Positions 9,218 through 19,400 of a DNA stretch of 64,000 bases are shown here, in pieces. This DNA comes from Pseudomonas alcaliphila JAB1 (lineage in GTDB: Bacteria > Pseudomonadota > Gammaproteobacteria > Pseudomonadales > Pseudomonadaceae). The DNA lies in the NCBI RefSeq assembly GCF_001941865.1, contig NZ_CP016162.1, forward strand, positions 4,773,501-4,837,500, written 5' to 3'. The notes beneath the pieces are model-generated. The model saw nothing but the letters and a program-made list of their open reading frames with translations, was not told the DNA's origin and searched no databases. The position numbers and the translations under genes are program-made. How positions within the stretch are numbered: the stretch's first letter is position 1; every line of letters begins with the position of its first letter.

Positions 9218-9948
9218 TTTCCATCCAGAACGTCAACAAGTGGTACGGGGACTTCCAGGTGCTGACCGATTGCAGCACCGAGGTGAAGAAGGGCGAAGTG
9301 GTTGTGGTGTGCGGGCCGTCCGGCTCGGGCAAGTCGACACTGATCAAGTGCGTCAACGCGCTGGAGCCGTTCCAGAAGGGTGACATCAACGTCGACGGCA
9401 CCTCCATCGCCGACAAGAAGACCAACCTGCCCAAGCTACGCTCGCGCGTCGGCATGGTGTTCCAGCATTTCGAGCTGTTCCCGCACCTGACCATCACCGA
9501 GAACCTGACCATCGCGCAGATCAAGGTGCTCGGCCGCAGCAAGGAGGAAGCCACCAAGAAGGGGCTGGCCCTGCTCGATCGTGTCGGTCTGGCTGCCCAT
9601 GCGCACAAGCATCCTGGTCAGCTCTCCGGTGGCCAGCAACAGCGCGTGGCCATTGCCCGTGCCCTGGCCATGGACCCGGTGGTGATGTTGTTCGACGAGC
9701 CGACCTCGGCGCTCGACCCGGAGATGGTCAACGAGGTGCTGGATGTGATGGTGCAACTGGCCCAGGAAGGCATGACCATGATGTGCGTGACCCACGAGAT
9801 GGGCTTCGCACGCAAGGTCGCCGACCGGGTGATCTTCATGGACGCTGGGCAGATCGTCGAGGATTGCCCCAAGGAGGAGTTCTTCGGCGACATCAACGCC
9901 CGCTCCGAACGCGCCCAGCAGTTCCTGGCGAAGATCCTTCAGCACTGA
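9214..9948 (+). CDS. aatP: Glutamate/aspartate ABC transporter, ATP-binding protein
   Basis: A 244-residue ABC ATPase of the polar amino acid uptake family. Walker A is GPSGSGKST (residues 34-42), the ABC signature LSGGQQQ starts at 137, and Walker B with the catalytic Glu is [13 protein letters not shown] (156-168); the switch His is in CVTHEMGFA. It powers AatQM. It is the last transporter gene and is followed after 76 bases, including one REP-like unit, by the sensor kinase gene that controls the locus. Confidence 0.94.
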   Translation: MISIQNVNKWYGDFQVLTDCSTEVKKGEVVVVCGPSGSGKSTLIKCVNALEPFQKGDINVDGTSIADKKTNLPKLRSRVGMVFQHFELFPHLTITENLTIAQIKVLGRSKEEATKKGLALLDRVGLAAHAHKHPGQLSGGQQQRVAIARALAMDPVVMLFDEPTSALDPEMVNEVLDVMVQLAQEGMTMMCVTHEMGFARKVADRVIFMDAGQIVEDCPKEEFFGDINARSERAQQFLAKILQH

Positions 9949-9963
9949 CCTGTCGCGCCTGAC

Positions 9964-9988
9964 GTAGCCCGGATGCAATCCGGGCTAC
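9964..9988. repeat. Single REP-like unit, CCCGGATGCAATCCGGG family
   Basis: GTAGCCCGGATGCAATCCGG followed by GCTAC, a near-perfect palindrome in the short gap between aatP and aauS. It is the same family as 471-530 and 24942-24999 and may attenuate transcription between the transporter and regulator genes. Confidence 0.75.
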
Positions 9989-10024
9989 ACATCCACATAT
10001 CTGGCCAGTCTGGGGAGGACTGTG

Positions 10025-11890
10025 ATGCAATGCCTGCCCGCCCCTTCTCGCGCCGATCTGACCGTGAAACCGCGCCTGCTCCGTCACCTGTCGCTGATTC
10101 TGCTGTTCCTGCTGCTGGTGCTCGGCTGCGGCTACGCCGCCTATCACATCAGCGACCGTGCCGGCATTCGTGCGCTGGCCGAGAACGGTGAGCGTCAGCT
10201 GGAGCTCAACGCCCGCGCGGTGGAAAGCGAAATCACCAAGTACACCTACCTGCCCAGCCTGCTGGAGCTGGAGGGCAACGTCTCGCGCCTGCTGCTGGCG
10301 CCCACGGCCTATCGCCGCCACCACGTCAACATGTACCTGCAGGGTCTCAACGAACGTAGCGGCAGCCTGGCCATCTACGTACTCGACCCGGACGGCCGGG
10401 TGATCGCCACCAGCAACTGGGACGAGGCCGACAGCTACCTCGGCGAGGACCTGTCGTTTCGCGCCTACTACCAGGACGCCATCGAGGGCCGCCCCGGGCG
10501 CTTCTACGGCATCGGCAGCACCACGGGCGAAGCCGGCTATTACCTGGCCCACGGCCTGCGCGAGGGCAAGCGCATCATCGGTGTGGCCGTGGTCAAGGTG
10601 CGCCTCGACGCTCTCGAAGAGCGCTGGCAACGCGCCCTGCTGGAAGCCTACGTCAGCGACGAGAACGGCATCATCATCCTCGCCAGTGATCCGATGGTGC
10701 GCCTGAAATCCGTGCGCCCGCTCGACGACGCCACCAAGGAGCGCCTGGCGCGCAGCCTGCAATACCACTGGGCAGCGCTGGAAGAACTGCAGCTGTTCAA
10801 CCGCTCGCCCGTGGACGAAGGTATCGAACAGGTCAGCTTCGCCACTGCCGGCACGCCCGCCAACTACCTGCTGCAAACGCGCCGCCTGGAAGACACGCCC
10901 TGGCACCTGACCCTGCTCAGCCCCTTGCAGGAGCAACGCAGCGCGGCCATGAGCCACGCCATGCTGGCCGCTGCGGCGGCAGCGCTGCTGGCCTTTCTGC
11001 TGATCGCCTGGAACGAGCGGCGCAAGGTCATCGCCACCCGCCTGGCCGCCCGCGAGGCGCTGCAGGCGGCCAACGATGAGCTGGAACGCAAGATCGCCGA
11101 GCGCACCGCCGACCTGCAGGCCAGCAACCAGCGCCTGCAGGCCGAGGTACGCGAGCGCCAGCAGGCCGAGACCACCCTGCGCCTGGCCCAGGACGAGCTG
11201 GTGCAGGCTGGCAAGCTGGCGGTGATCGGGCAGATGTCCACCAGCATCGCCCACGAACTGAACCAGCCGCTGGCGGCACTGCGCACCCTGTCCGCCAATG
11301 CCGTGCGCTTCCTCCAGCGCGGCGCGCTGGATGTGGCCAGCAGCAATCTGCAGAACATCGCCGAACTGGTCGACCGCATGGGCAAGATCACCGCCAGCCT
11401 GCGCGCCTTCGCCCGCCGCACCGGCGACAGCGGCGAGGCCTCGCTGCAGCAGGCAGTGGATGCAGCGGTGTTGCTCCTGCACCCGCGCCTGCAGCGCACC
11501 AGCCTGAGCATCCACCGCGAGTTCACGGAAACCCGCCTGGCCATCGAGCAGATTCGCCTGGAACAGATTCTGGTCAATCTGATCAGCAACGCCCTCGACG
11601 CCATGCGCGAGCAGGTCGACCGCCAGCTGTGGCTGAGCGGCACGGCCGATGCCGACGGCTACCAACTGGAAGTACGAGACAATGGCCCCGGCATTGCCCC
11701 GGAAACCCGCGCGCACCTGTTCGAGCCGTTCTTCACCACCAAGCCCGGCGAACAGGGCCTCGGCCTCGGCCTGACCCTATCGGCCAGCCTCGCTGCGGCC
11801 GCGGGTGGCAGCCTCAGCGTGCGCCACCCGGACGAAGGCGGTACCGCCTTCGTGCTCACCCTGCCCTACCCACGAGAGCCGCAAGCATGA
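10025..11890 (+). CDS. aauS: Sensor histidine kinase for acidic amino acids
   Basis: A 621-residue DctB-like kinase. Transmembrane segment 1 is about residues 20-40 and segment 2 about 305-325; the ~260-residue periplasmic part between is of the double Cache type (DPDGRVIATSNWDEADSYLG, then SDENGIIILASDP). A short coiled coil leads to the H-box SIAHELNQPLAALR with phospho-acceptor His410, then the ATP-binding N, G1 and G2 boxes (NLISNALDAM, VRDNGPGI, GLGLGLTLS). It should sense external glutamate/aspartate and phosphorylate AauR. GTG at 10022 is an alternative start; a GGGGAGGA site serves both. It overlaps aauR by four bases. Confidence 0.88.
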   Translation: MQCLPAPSRADLTVKPRLLRHLSLILLFLLLVLGCGYAAYHISDRAGIRALAENGERQLELNARAVESEITKYTYLPSLLELEGNVSRLLLAPTAYRRHHVNMYLQGLNERSGSLAIYVLDPDGRVIATSNWDEADSYLGEDLSFRAYYQDAIEGRPGRFYGIGSTTGEAGYYLAHGLREGKRIIGVAVVKVRLDALEERWQRALLEAYVSDENGIIILASDPMVRLKSVRPLDDATKERLARSLQYHWAALEELQLFNRSPVDEGIEQVSFATAGTPANYLLQTRRLEDTPWHLTLLSPLQEQRSAAMSHAMLAAAAAALLAFLLIAWNERRKVIATRLAAREALQAANDELERKIAERTADLQASNQRLQAEVRERQQAETTLRLAQDELVQAGKLAVIGQMSTSIAHELNQPLAALRTLSANAVRFLQRGALDVASSNLQNIAELVDRMGKITASLRAFARRTGDSGEASLQQAVDAAVLLLHPRLQRTSLSIHREFTETRLAIEQIRLEQILVNLISNALDAMREQVDRQLWLSGTADADGYQLEVRDNGPGIAPETRAHLFEPFFTTKPGEQGLGLGLTLSASLAAAAGGSLSVRHPDEGGTAFVLTLPYPREPQA

Positions 11891-13206
11891 GCGACAGCCT
11901 CACCGTCCTGATCGTCGAAGACGATCCCCATGTGCTGCTCGGCTGCCAGCAGGCCCTGGCGCTGGAAGACATCCCCAGCATCGGCGTCAGCAGCGCCGAA
12001 GAAGCGCTGGCGCAGGTCGATGCGGACTTCGCCGGCATCGTCGTCAGCGACATCCGCTTGCCCGGCCTCGATGGTCTGGCGCTGCTCACCCGCCTCAAGC
12101 AGCGCGACGCAAGCCTGCCGGTGGTGCTGATCACCGGCCACGGCGATATCGGCATGGCGGTCAGCGCGATGCGCGACGGCGCCTATGACTTCGTGGAAAA
12201 ACCTTTCTCCCCCGAACGCCTGGTAGACGTCGCCCGCCGCGCTCTGGAGCAGCGCAGCCTGGCCCGCGAGGTCAGCGCCCTGCGCCGCCAACTGGCCGGG
12301 CGCCAGGCGCTGGAGCAGCGCATCATCGGTCGTTCGCCAGCCATGCAGCAGTTGCGCGAACTGATCGCCAACGTCGCGGACACCAACGCCAACGTGCTGA
12401 TCGAGGGCGAAACCGGTACCGGCAAGGAGCTGATCGCCCGCTGCCTGCACGATTTCAGTCGACGCCAGCATAAGCAGTTCGTCGCGCTCAATTGCGGCGG
12501 CCTGCCGGAAAGCCTGTTCGAGAGCGAGATCTTCGGCCACGAGGCGCATGCCTTCACCGGCGCCGGCAAACGCCGCATCGGCAAGATCGAACACGCCGAC
12601 GGCGGCAGCCTGTTCCTCGACGAGATCGAGAGCATGCCGATCAACCTGCAGATCAAGCTGCTGCGCGTGTTGCAGGAGCACAGCCTGGAGCGGCTTGGCT
12701 CGAACCAGTCGATCACGGTCGACTGCCGGGTGATCGCCGCAACCAAGGCGGATCTCGGCGAGCTGGGCAAGCGCGGCGAATTTCGCAGCGACCTGTATTA
12801 CCGCCTCAACGTGGTGACTCTGGAGCTGCCACCGTTGCGTGAACGCCGCGAGGACATCGCCCTGCTGTTCGAACACTTCCTGCAACTGGCGGCGCTGCGC
12901 TTCGACCGCGGCGTGCCGGAGCTGGATCGACACACCCTGGCGGCGCTGACCGCCCACGACTGGCCCGGCAACGTGCGCGAACTGCGTAACGTTGCCGAGC
13001 GCTTCGCCCTCGGCCTGCCTGTGTTCAAGAAAAGCGGCCAGACCGACAGCAACGCGCTGGGCTTCAACGAAGCCGTGGAGGCCTTCGAACGCAACCTGCT
13101 GGGTGCGGCCCTGGAGCGCCACGCCGGCAACCTCAGCCAGGCGGCGCAGGCACTCGGCCTGGCCAAGACCACGCTGTTCGACAAGGTGAAGAAGTACGGG
13201 CTGTAA
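11887..13206 (+). CDS. aauR: Sigma-54-dependent response regulator for acidic amino acid uptake
   Basis: A 439-residue NtrC-family activator of the DctD type. The receiver domain holds EDD (11-13) and phospho-acceptor Asp55. The AAA+ domain has Walker A GETGTGKE (about 175-182), the sigma-54-contacting loop written HAFTGA instead of the usual GAFTGA, and a GGSLFLDEIESMP Walker B. The C-terminal Fis-type helix-turn-helix reads NLSQAAQALGLAKTTLFDKV. With AauS it should activate the sigma-54 promoter in front of aatJ. The start is the ATG overlapping the aauS stop. Confidence 0.9.
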   Translation: MSDSLTVLIVEDDPHVLLGCQQALALEDIPSIGVSSAEEALAQVDADFAGIVVSDIRLPGLDGLALLTRLKQRDASLPVVLITGHGDIGMAVSAMRDGAYDFVEKPFSPERLVDVARRALEQRSLAREVSALRRQLAGRQALEQRIIGRSPAMQQLRELIANVADTNANVLIEGETGTGKELIARCLHDFSRRQHKQFVALNCGGLPESLFESEIFGHEAHAFTGAGKRRIGKIEHADGGSLFLDEIESMPINLQIKLLRVLQEHSLERLGSNQSITVDCRVIAATKADLGELGKRGEFRSDLYYRLNVVTLELPPLRERREDIALLFEHFLQLAALRFDRGVPELDRHTLAALTAHDWPGNVRELRNVAERFALGLPVFKKSGQTDSNALGFNEAVEAFERNLLGAALERHAGNLSQAAQALGLAKTTLFDKVKKYGL

Positions 13207-13275
13207 CCACTGCTCCCGCGTTAGGAGCGGCTTCAGCCGCGAAAAAGGCGAACCCGGAATGGCCTCATACCAAAC

Positions 13276-13298
13276 AAAAAGGGAGCCCGCAGGCTCCC
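13276..13298 (-). terminator. Rho-independent terminator of the glyA-sox-purU-fdhA unit
   Basis: On the minus strand GGGAGCC-TGCG-GGCTCCC is followed by TTTTTG. It lies 64 bases beyond the fdhA stop and is the first terminator met after glyA. In the + direction only a GAAAG run follows, so it would serve aauR poorly. Confidence 0.85.
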
Positions 13299-13361
13299 GA
13301 AAGACGACGCCAACAACTGCGCCTTTGCCGTGAAAGGTAGCGGCCTGGGACTAAGCCCAGG

Positions 13362-14561
13362 TCACGCCGCACTGAAGGTCTTGTGCGGGTCGATGACGAA
13401 TTTCTTCGGCACGCCAGCATCGAACTCGCCGTAACCACGCGGCGCATCGTCCAGGCTGATCACCTGCACACCGACCACTTCGGCGATGTTGATGCGATCC
13501 CACATGATGGCCTGCATCAGCGCGCGGTTGTACTTCATCACCGGCGTCTGGCCGGTGTGGAAACTGTGCGACTTGGCCCAGCCGAGGCCGAAGCGAATGC
13601 TCAAGGAGCCGATCTTCGCCGCGGCATCCACCGCGCCCGGATCTTCGGTGACGTAGAGACCGGGAATGCCGATCTTGCCGGCTACCCGCACGACCCCCAT
13701 CAGCGAGTTGAGGACCGTGGCCGGCGCCTCCTGCTGGGCACCGGCATGGCCGTGGCCACGGGCTTCGAAGCCCACGGCGTCGACCGCGCAATCCACTTCC
13801 GGCTCGCCCAGCAGATCGGCGATCTGTTCATGCAACGGCGTGTCCTTGGACAGGTCGGCGATTTCGAATCCCTGTGCCTTGGCATGGGCCAGACGCGTTG
13901 GGTTGACGTCACCGACGATCACCACCGCAGCACCGAGCAGGCGCGCCGAGGCGGCAGCGGCCAAACCGACCGGACCCGCGCCAGCGATATACACCGTGCT
14001 GCCCGGTCCGACACCGGCAGTGACCGCACCGTGATAGCCGGTGGGCAGGATGTCGGACAGGCAGGTCAGGTCGCGGATCTTCTCCATCGCCTTGTCGCGA
14101 TCCGGCAGCTTGAGCAGGTTGAAGTCGGCGTAGGGCACCAGCACGTACTCGGCCTGGCCGCCGGTCCAGTCGCCCATGTCGACGTAGCCGTAGGCGCCGC
14201 CGGCACGCGCCGGGTTGACGGTCAGGCAGACGCCGGTGTGCTGTTCCTTGCAGGAGCGGCAGCGACCACAGGCGACGTTGAAGGGCACGGAAACCAGGTC
14301 GCCGATCTGCAAACGCTCGACGTCGCGGCCCTTCTCTATCACCTCGCCAGTGATCTCATGGCCCAGCACCAGGCCGACCTGCGCGGTGGTACGGCCACGC
14401 ACCATGTGCTGGTCGGAGCCGCAGATATTGGTGGAAACGACTTTGAGGATGACCCCGTGCTCGATCTTCTTGCCGCGCGGGTCCTGCATTTTCGGGTAGT
14501 CGATCTTCTGTACTTCGACCTTGCCCGTACCGAGATAAACCACACCACGATTACCAGACAT
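13362..14561 (-). CDS. fdhA: Glutathione-independent formaldehyde dehydrogenase
   Basis: A 399-residue zinc-dependent medium-chain dehydrogenase that oxidises formaldehyde to formate with NAD. The catalytic zinc ligand Cys sits in STNICGSDQHMVRG and the GHEITGEV His-Glu pair follows; the structural zinc Cys cluster is CGRCRSCKEQHTGVC. The Rossmann motif is AGAGPVGLAAAASARLLG. The sequence matches the crystallised P. putida enzyme in layout. Here it removes formaldehyde released by sarcosine oxidase and is the last gene of the unit. Confidence 0.95.
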   Translation of the reverse strand: MSGNRGVVYLGTGKVEVQKIDYPKMQDPRGKKIEHGVILKVVSTNICGSDQHMVRGRTTAQVGLVLGHEITGEVIEKGRDVERLQIGDLVSVPFNVACGRCRSCKEQHTGVCLTVNPARAGGAYGYVDMGDWTGGQAEYVLVPYADFNLLKLPDRDKAMEKIRDLTCLSDILPTGYHGAVTAGVGPGSTVYIAGAGPVGLAAAASARLLGAAVVIVGDVNPTRLAHAKAQGFEIADLSKDTPLHEQIADLLGEPEVDCAVDAVGFEARGHGHAGAQQEAPATVLNSLMGVVRVAGKIGIPGLYVTEDPGAVDAAAKIGSLSIRFGLGWAKSHSFHTGQTPVMKYNRALMQAIMWDRINIAEVVGVQVISLDDAPRGYGEFDAGVPKKFVIDPHKTFSAA

Positions 14562-14748
14562 GCGTAACTCTCCTTTCTTGTTGTGGACACAAGACGCGAC
14601 CGACTGGCCACGCTGCCTTGCACTGGAGCTTGTTGCGTCTGTTGCCGGAAACCGCCATTGAAACTTGGCAGGGCGGGTTCCGTAGGGTGCGCTATGCGCA
14701 CCGATGTTCTTGCATTGACTGCCGGTGCGCGCGCACCGAATAGCGACC

Positions 14749-14816
14749 GTAGGGTAGGCCGGGCGGCGTTCCGCTTTAGCCCACCGAAAAGACCTGTGGG
14801 CTGAAGCCCACCCTAC
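14749..14816. repeat. REP-like inverted pair between fdhA and purU
   Basis: GTAGGGTAGGCC at the left and GTGGGCTGAAGCCCACCCTAC at the right, with CTTTAGCCCACC in between, form a branched hairpin. The GTGGGCTGAAGCCCAC unit recurs as a clean pair at 50750-50809. It fills much of the 271-base gap between fdhA and purU, which holds no gene. Confidence 0.7.
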
Positions 14817-14832
14817 GCGGCTGCAATTGCCC

Positions 14833-15696
14833 TCAAGCGTTGAGCACCACCGTGCGGTTGGCGTTGAGGAACACCCGACGCTCGATGTGGTAGCCGACGG
14901 CGCGGGCCAGGGTCAGGCATTCGATGTCGCGGCCCTTGGCGATCAGGTCCTCGGGGTAGTGCGCGTGATCCACCGCCTCCACGCCCTGGGCGATGATCGG
15001 CCCCTCGTCGAGGTCGTTGTTGATGTAGTGCGCCGTGGCACCGACCAGCTTGACGCCCTTCTGGTAGGCCTGGTGATAAGGCTTGGCGCCTTTGAAGCCA
15101 GGCAGCAGCGAGTGGTGAATATTGATCGCCCAACCGTCCAACTTGCGACACAGCTCGGGCGACAGCACCTGCATGTAGCGGGCGAGCACCACCAGCTCCG
15201 CGCCGGTGTCCTCGATCACCTGCAGCACCTTGCGCTCCTGCGCCGGCTTGTCGGCCGGATCGAGCGGGAAATGGTGGTAGGGAATGCCGTGCCAGCGCGC
15301 CAGCGGTTCCAGATCCGGGTGGTTGGACACCACTGCCACCACGTCCATGGCCAGTTGGCCGATACGCTGGCGATACAGCAAGTCATGCAGGCAGTGGTCA
15401 GCCTTGGACACCATCAACACCACCTTGGCGCGGTAGCCCGGCGGGGTCAGCTCGACCTGCATGTCGAAGGGTGCCAGACGCTCGGCCACACCAGCACGGA
15501 AGGCGGCTTCATCGAAGTCCTGCGGCTGACGGAACTCGACACGGATGAAAAAGCGCGAGGACAACCGATCATCGAAGCTGTGGTGCTCAGTGACGTAGCA
15601 GCGCTGTTCGAAGAGAAAACGCGTCACCGCGTCCACGGTGCCAAGCACGCTCGGGCAATGGGCGGTGAGAATCCAGGTGTCGGGGGTGCGGCTCAT
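14833..15696 (-). CDS. purU: Formyltetrahydrofolate deformylase
   Basis: A 287-residue enzyme that hydrolyses 10-formyl-THF to formate and THF. An N-terminal ACT domain (WILTAHCPSVLGTVDAVTRF) is followed by a formyltransferase-like catalytic domain with NIHHSLLPGFKGAKPYHQA and the Asp in INNDLDEGPIIAQG. The start at 15694-15696 has GGAG seven bases upstream; an in-frame ATG four codons earlier lies on that ribosome site. Placed between sox and fdhA, it recycles THF loaded with one-carbon units from sarcosine. Confidence 0.93.
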   Translation of the reverse strand: MSRTPDTWILTAHCPSVLGTVDAVTRFLFEQRCYVTEHHSFDDRLSSRFFIRVEFRQPQDFDEAAFRAGVAERLAPFDMQVELTPPGYRAKVVLMVSKADHCLHDLLYRQRIGQLAMDVVAVVSNHPDLEPLARWHGIPYHHFPLDPADKPAQERKVLQVIEDTGAELVVLARYMQVLSPELCRKLDGWAINIHHSLLPGFKGAKPYHQAYQKGVKLVGATAHYINNDLDEGPIIAQGVEAVDHAHYPEDLIAKGRDIECLTLARAVGYHIERRVFLNANRTVVLNA

Positions 15697-15717
15697 AATA
15701 GACTCCATTGCTGTTCA

Positions 15718-15815
15718 CCCCTCTCCCTTGGGAGAGGGGCCGGGGGTGAGGGCTATCCGACACAACGCGGTCTGCCTTTCCCCTCACCCCAACCCTCTCC
15801 CGGAGGGAGAGGGGG
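15718..15815. repeat. CTCTCCC-type inverted repeat element between soxG and purU
   Basis: CCCCTCTCCCTTGGGAGAGG at the left is answered by CCCTCTCCCGGAGGGAGAGG at the right, with GGGGTGAGGG and CCCTCACCCC as inner arms. It looks like a small non-coding mobile-type element. Relatives are at 19836-19979 and 46692-46871. Confidence 0.75.
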
Positions 15816-15842
15816 CTGTCCGCGTATACCTCAGGTTCAGCT

Positions 15843-16472
15843 TCAGGCCTCGACCGCCAACCCATACTCGGCGCTGGCATCCTGCAGCCACAGCCAGAAG
15901 TAGTCGGCGAAGCTGCGACGGATCACCAGCTCCCAGGTCTCCTCGCCGGTATGGCGAATCACCAGCTGCGACTTGGCGAACACGGTGCCCACCGCCTTGC
16001 CCACCGGGAAGTTGCTCGGGTGCACGTCGTAGCTGCTGGACTTCATCAGCAGCTCGCGCACCTGCGGCCCGGACAGCTCCAGCAGGGTCTGCCCGCCGCT
16101 GACGTTGACCACCGAGAAGTGCTGACCGTCCAGCGCCGCACGCAGTTTGCGCTCGACCTCGAACTCGCTGCCGCCGGGCACGATCAGCAGCCACTCGTCC
16201 GGGCCCAGCCACTGCAGTGAGGTGTCGCCGTCGGCGACCAGGGTCAGCGCCACCGGCAGCTCCAGGCCCAGGGCCTTGTGCACGCCGCCAGAGAAGGCGG
16301 TGTCGCGGGCGTCGCCACGGATCACCAGGTGACCGCGCAGCTTCTTCTCGCGCAGGGTGATGCCGGCGTTCTGGCGGCCCTTGCCGACCAGTTCGTGCAG
16401 GCCGGCATGGTGCAGCGGTGACTGCCCGGCGATGTCGGCGGGACGTTGTTGGTAGACGTTGACGTTAGACAT
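15843..16472 (-). CDS. soxG: Sarcosine oxidase gamma subunit
   Basis: A 209-residue subunit of heterotetrameric sarcosine oxidase. It has the GcvT-like pattern of the family (SGPQVRELLMKSSSYDVHP, ETWELVIRRSFADYFWLWLQ). The start at 16470-16472 begins MSNVNVYQQRPAD, overlaps the soxA stop by eight bases and is where the family starts; an ATG 24 bases upstream would add eight residues inside soxA. It completes the SoxBDAG complex, which oxidatively demethylates sarcosine to glycine. Confidence 0.93.
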   Translation of the reverse strand: MSNVNVYQQRPADIAGQSPLHHAGLHELVGKGRQNAGITLREKKLRGHLVIRGDARDTAFSGGVHKALGLELPVALTLVADGDTSLQWLGPDEWLLIVPGGSEFEVERKLRAALDGQHFSVVNVSGGQTLLELSGPQVRELLMKSSSYDVHPSNFPVGKAVGTVFAKSQLVIRHTGEETWELVIRRSFADYFWLWLQDASAEYGLAVEA

Positions 16473-19400
16473 TCTGGCGATCCCCTTTCGGGTCATAGAA
16501 CACGGAGCTGCAGATTTCGGCTTCGATCAGGCTGCCATCGGCCAGCGGCGCGAACACGCGCTCGCCCATGCGCTTTAGGCCGCCCTTGACCACCGCCATG
16601 GCGAAGCTGTAACCCATCGCCGCGCTCATGTAGCTGGAGGTGACGTGGCCGACCATCTGCATCGGGATGGACTGTTTCGGGTCGAAAACCAACTGCGCGC
16701 CTTCCGGCAGCACCTGGTTCGGGTTGACCGGTTTCAGCCCCACAAGCTGCTTGCGGTCTTCGCGCAGGCAGTCATCGCGGTTCATGCCGCGCTTGCCGAT
16801 CCAGGAGAAAGGCTTGGTACGGCCAACGCACCAGCCCATGTTGAGGTCGTCCGGGGTCACCGAGGCATCGGTGTCCTGGCCGACGATGATGAAGCCCTTC
16901 TCCGCACGCAACACGTGCATGGTCTCGGTGCCGTAAGGCGTCAGGTCGAACTCCTTGCCGGCTTCGATGATCTGCTCCCACACCCCCAGGGCGTAGTCGG
17001 CCTGCACGTTGACCTCGTAGCTCAGCTCACCGGTGAAGGAAATGCGGAACACCCGCGCCGGCACACCGCCGACCAGGCCTTCCTTCCAGCTCATGAACGG
17101 GAAGGCGTCCTTGTCCAGGTCGATGTCGGTGACCTTGGCCAGCAGCTTGCGGCTGTTGGGGCCGGACAGGGTCATGGTCGCCCAGTGGTCGGTGACCGAG
17201 GTGAAGTACACCTTCAGCTCCGGCCATTCGGTCTGGTGGTAGATCTCCAGCCATTCCATCACCCGCGCGGCGCCGCCGGTGGTGGTGGTCATGACGAAAT
17301 GGTTGTCGGCCAGGCAGGCGGTGACACCGTCGTCGAAGACCATGCCGTCTTCCTTGCACATCAGGCCGTAGCGCGCCTTGCCCACGTCCAGCTTGGTCCA
17401 GGCGTTGGTGTAGACGCGGTTGAGGAACTCGCGCGCATCCGGGCCTTGAATGTCGATCTTGCCCAGGGTCGAGGCATCGAGGATGCCCACGCTGTTGCGC
17501 ACGGCCAGGCATTCACGAGCCACGGCGGCGTGCAGATCCTCGCCATTTTTCGGGAAGTACCAGGGACGCTTCCACTGGCCAACGTCCTCGAACTCGGCGC
17601 CGTTCTTCACATGCCAGGCCTGCATCGCGGTATAGCGCTTGGCATCGAACAGCTCACCACAATGACGACCTGCCACGGCGCCGAAAGTCACCGGCGTGTA
17701 GTTCGGGCGGAACATGGTGGTGCCCATCTGCACGATGCTGATGCCCATCGAACGCGCGGCGATGGCCAGACCGTTGATATTGCCCAGCTTGCCCTGGTCG
17801 GTGCCGAAGCCCAGTGCGGTGTAACGTTTGACGTGCTCGACCGACTCGAAGCCTTCACGCGTCGCCAGCTCGATGCCGGCCGCGGTGACGTCGTTCTGCA
17901 GGTCGACGAACTGCTTCGGCGCACGCGCGGTGGACTTGTCGTGCGGCACCTGGAACAGCGCCAGCATCGGCTCTTCCTGACGCACCTCGGCCTGTGGCAG
18001 GCTGCCACTGACGGCCTTGTAGCCGGTATCGGCAGCCGCCTTGGCGCCCGCCTCAAAGCCATTGGCAAGCACGTCGCCGAGGGCGAACACGCCATTCACC
18101 GCACCGGCGTCGATGCGCTGCTGGATGCCGTTGCCCGGCCCCGGCACGAAACCGAGGATGTCCTCGCGCCATTCGGGGCGACCACCCAGGTGCGACGCCA
18201 GGTGCACCACCGGGCTGTAGCCACCGGAGCTGACGATCAGGTCGCAGTCGAGCACTTCACCAGGGCTGGTGACCTTGTGTGCCTTGGCATCGATGGCGCA
18301 GATACGCGCACCGGTCACGCGCTTGCTGCCACGTGCCTCGACCACTGCGCTGCCGGTGAGGATGCGCACGCCACGCGCACGCGCTTCCTCGACCCAGCTG
18401 CCGCGCGGGTTGCTGCGGGCATCGGCGACAGCCACCACCTTGCGCCCGGCATCGAGCCAGTCGAGCACCACGCGGTAGGCATAATCGTTGTTGGTCGACA
18501 GCACCAGTTCCTGCCCAGGCGCCACGCCGTAACGACGCACGTAGGTGGACACGGCGCCGGCCAGCATGTTGCCGGGCACATCGTTATTGGCGTACACCAG
18601 CGGCCGCTCATGGGCGCCGCTGGCCAATACCACGCGCTTGGCGCGGACGCGGTGCATACGCTGGCGAGCCTGGCCCATCGGCGCTGTTTCACCGAGGTGA
18701 TCGGTCAGGCGCTGGTGGATGGTGAGGAAGTTGTGGTCGTGGTAGCCGTTGACCGTGGCGCGTGGCAGCAGGGTCACTTCCGGCATTTTCTGCAGCTCGG
18801 CGATGGCCTGCGCCACCCAGTCGGCGGCGGGCTTGCCGTCGAGGGTTTCGCGAGTGTCGAGCAGGCTGCCGCCGAACTCTTCCTGCTCATCGGCAAGAAT
18901 CACCCGCGCGCCGCTACGGCCAGCCGCCAGCGCGGCGGCGAGACCGGCAGGGCCGGCGCCGACGATCAGCACGTCGCAGTGCTGGTTGAGCTGGTCGTAG
19001 ATATCCGGGTCGACTTCGGTGGGCGAGCGACCCAGGCCTGCGGCCTTGCGGATGTACTTCTCGTAGGTCATCCACAGGTTCTGCGGATACATGAAGGTCT
19101 TGTAGTAGAAACCGGGCGGCATCATGCCGCCGCCGACCTTGCCGAGGATGCCCATCAGGTCGGTGTTGACGCTCGGCCAGCCGTTGGTGCTGTTGGCCAC
19201 CAGACCGCTGTACAGCGCCTGCTGGGTGGCGCGCACGTTGGGGATCTGCGCCGCCTCGGTGGAGCCGATCTGCAGCACGGCATTGGGCTCTTCACTACCG
19301 GCTGCGACGATGCCGCGTGGGCGCGAGTACTTGAAGCTGCGGCCGACGATGTCGACGCCGTTGGCCAGCAGCGCGGCGGCCAGGCTGTCGCCGGCGAAGC

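Noticed and set aside
9893..11716. A 607-codon open frame on the minus strand opposite aauS
   Set aside because: Gln/Gly/Ala-rich shadow with no motifs, while AauS on the + strand has all kinase boxes.
12535..12560. HAFTGA instead of GAFTGA in AauR as a sign of lost sigma-54 contact
   Set aside because: The contact residues FTGA are intact, as I recall the first position varies in DctD-like regulators, and the sigma-54 promoter of the target is well formed.
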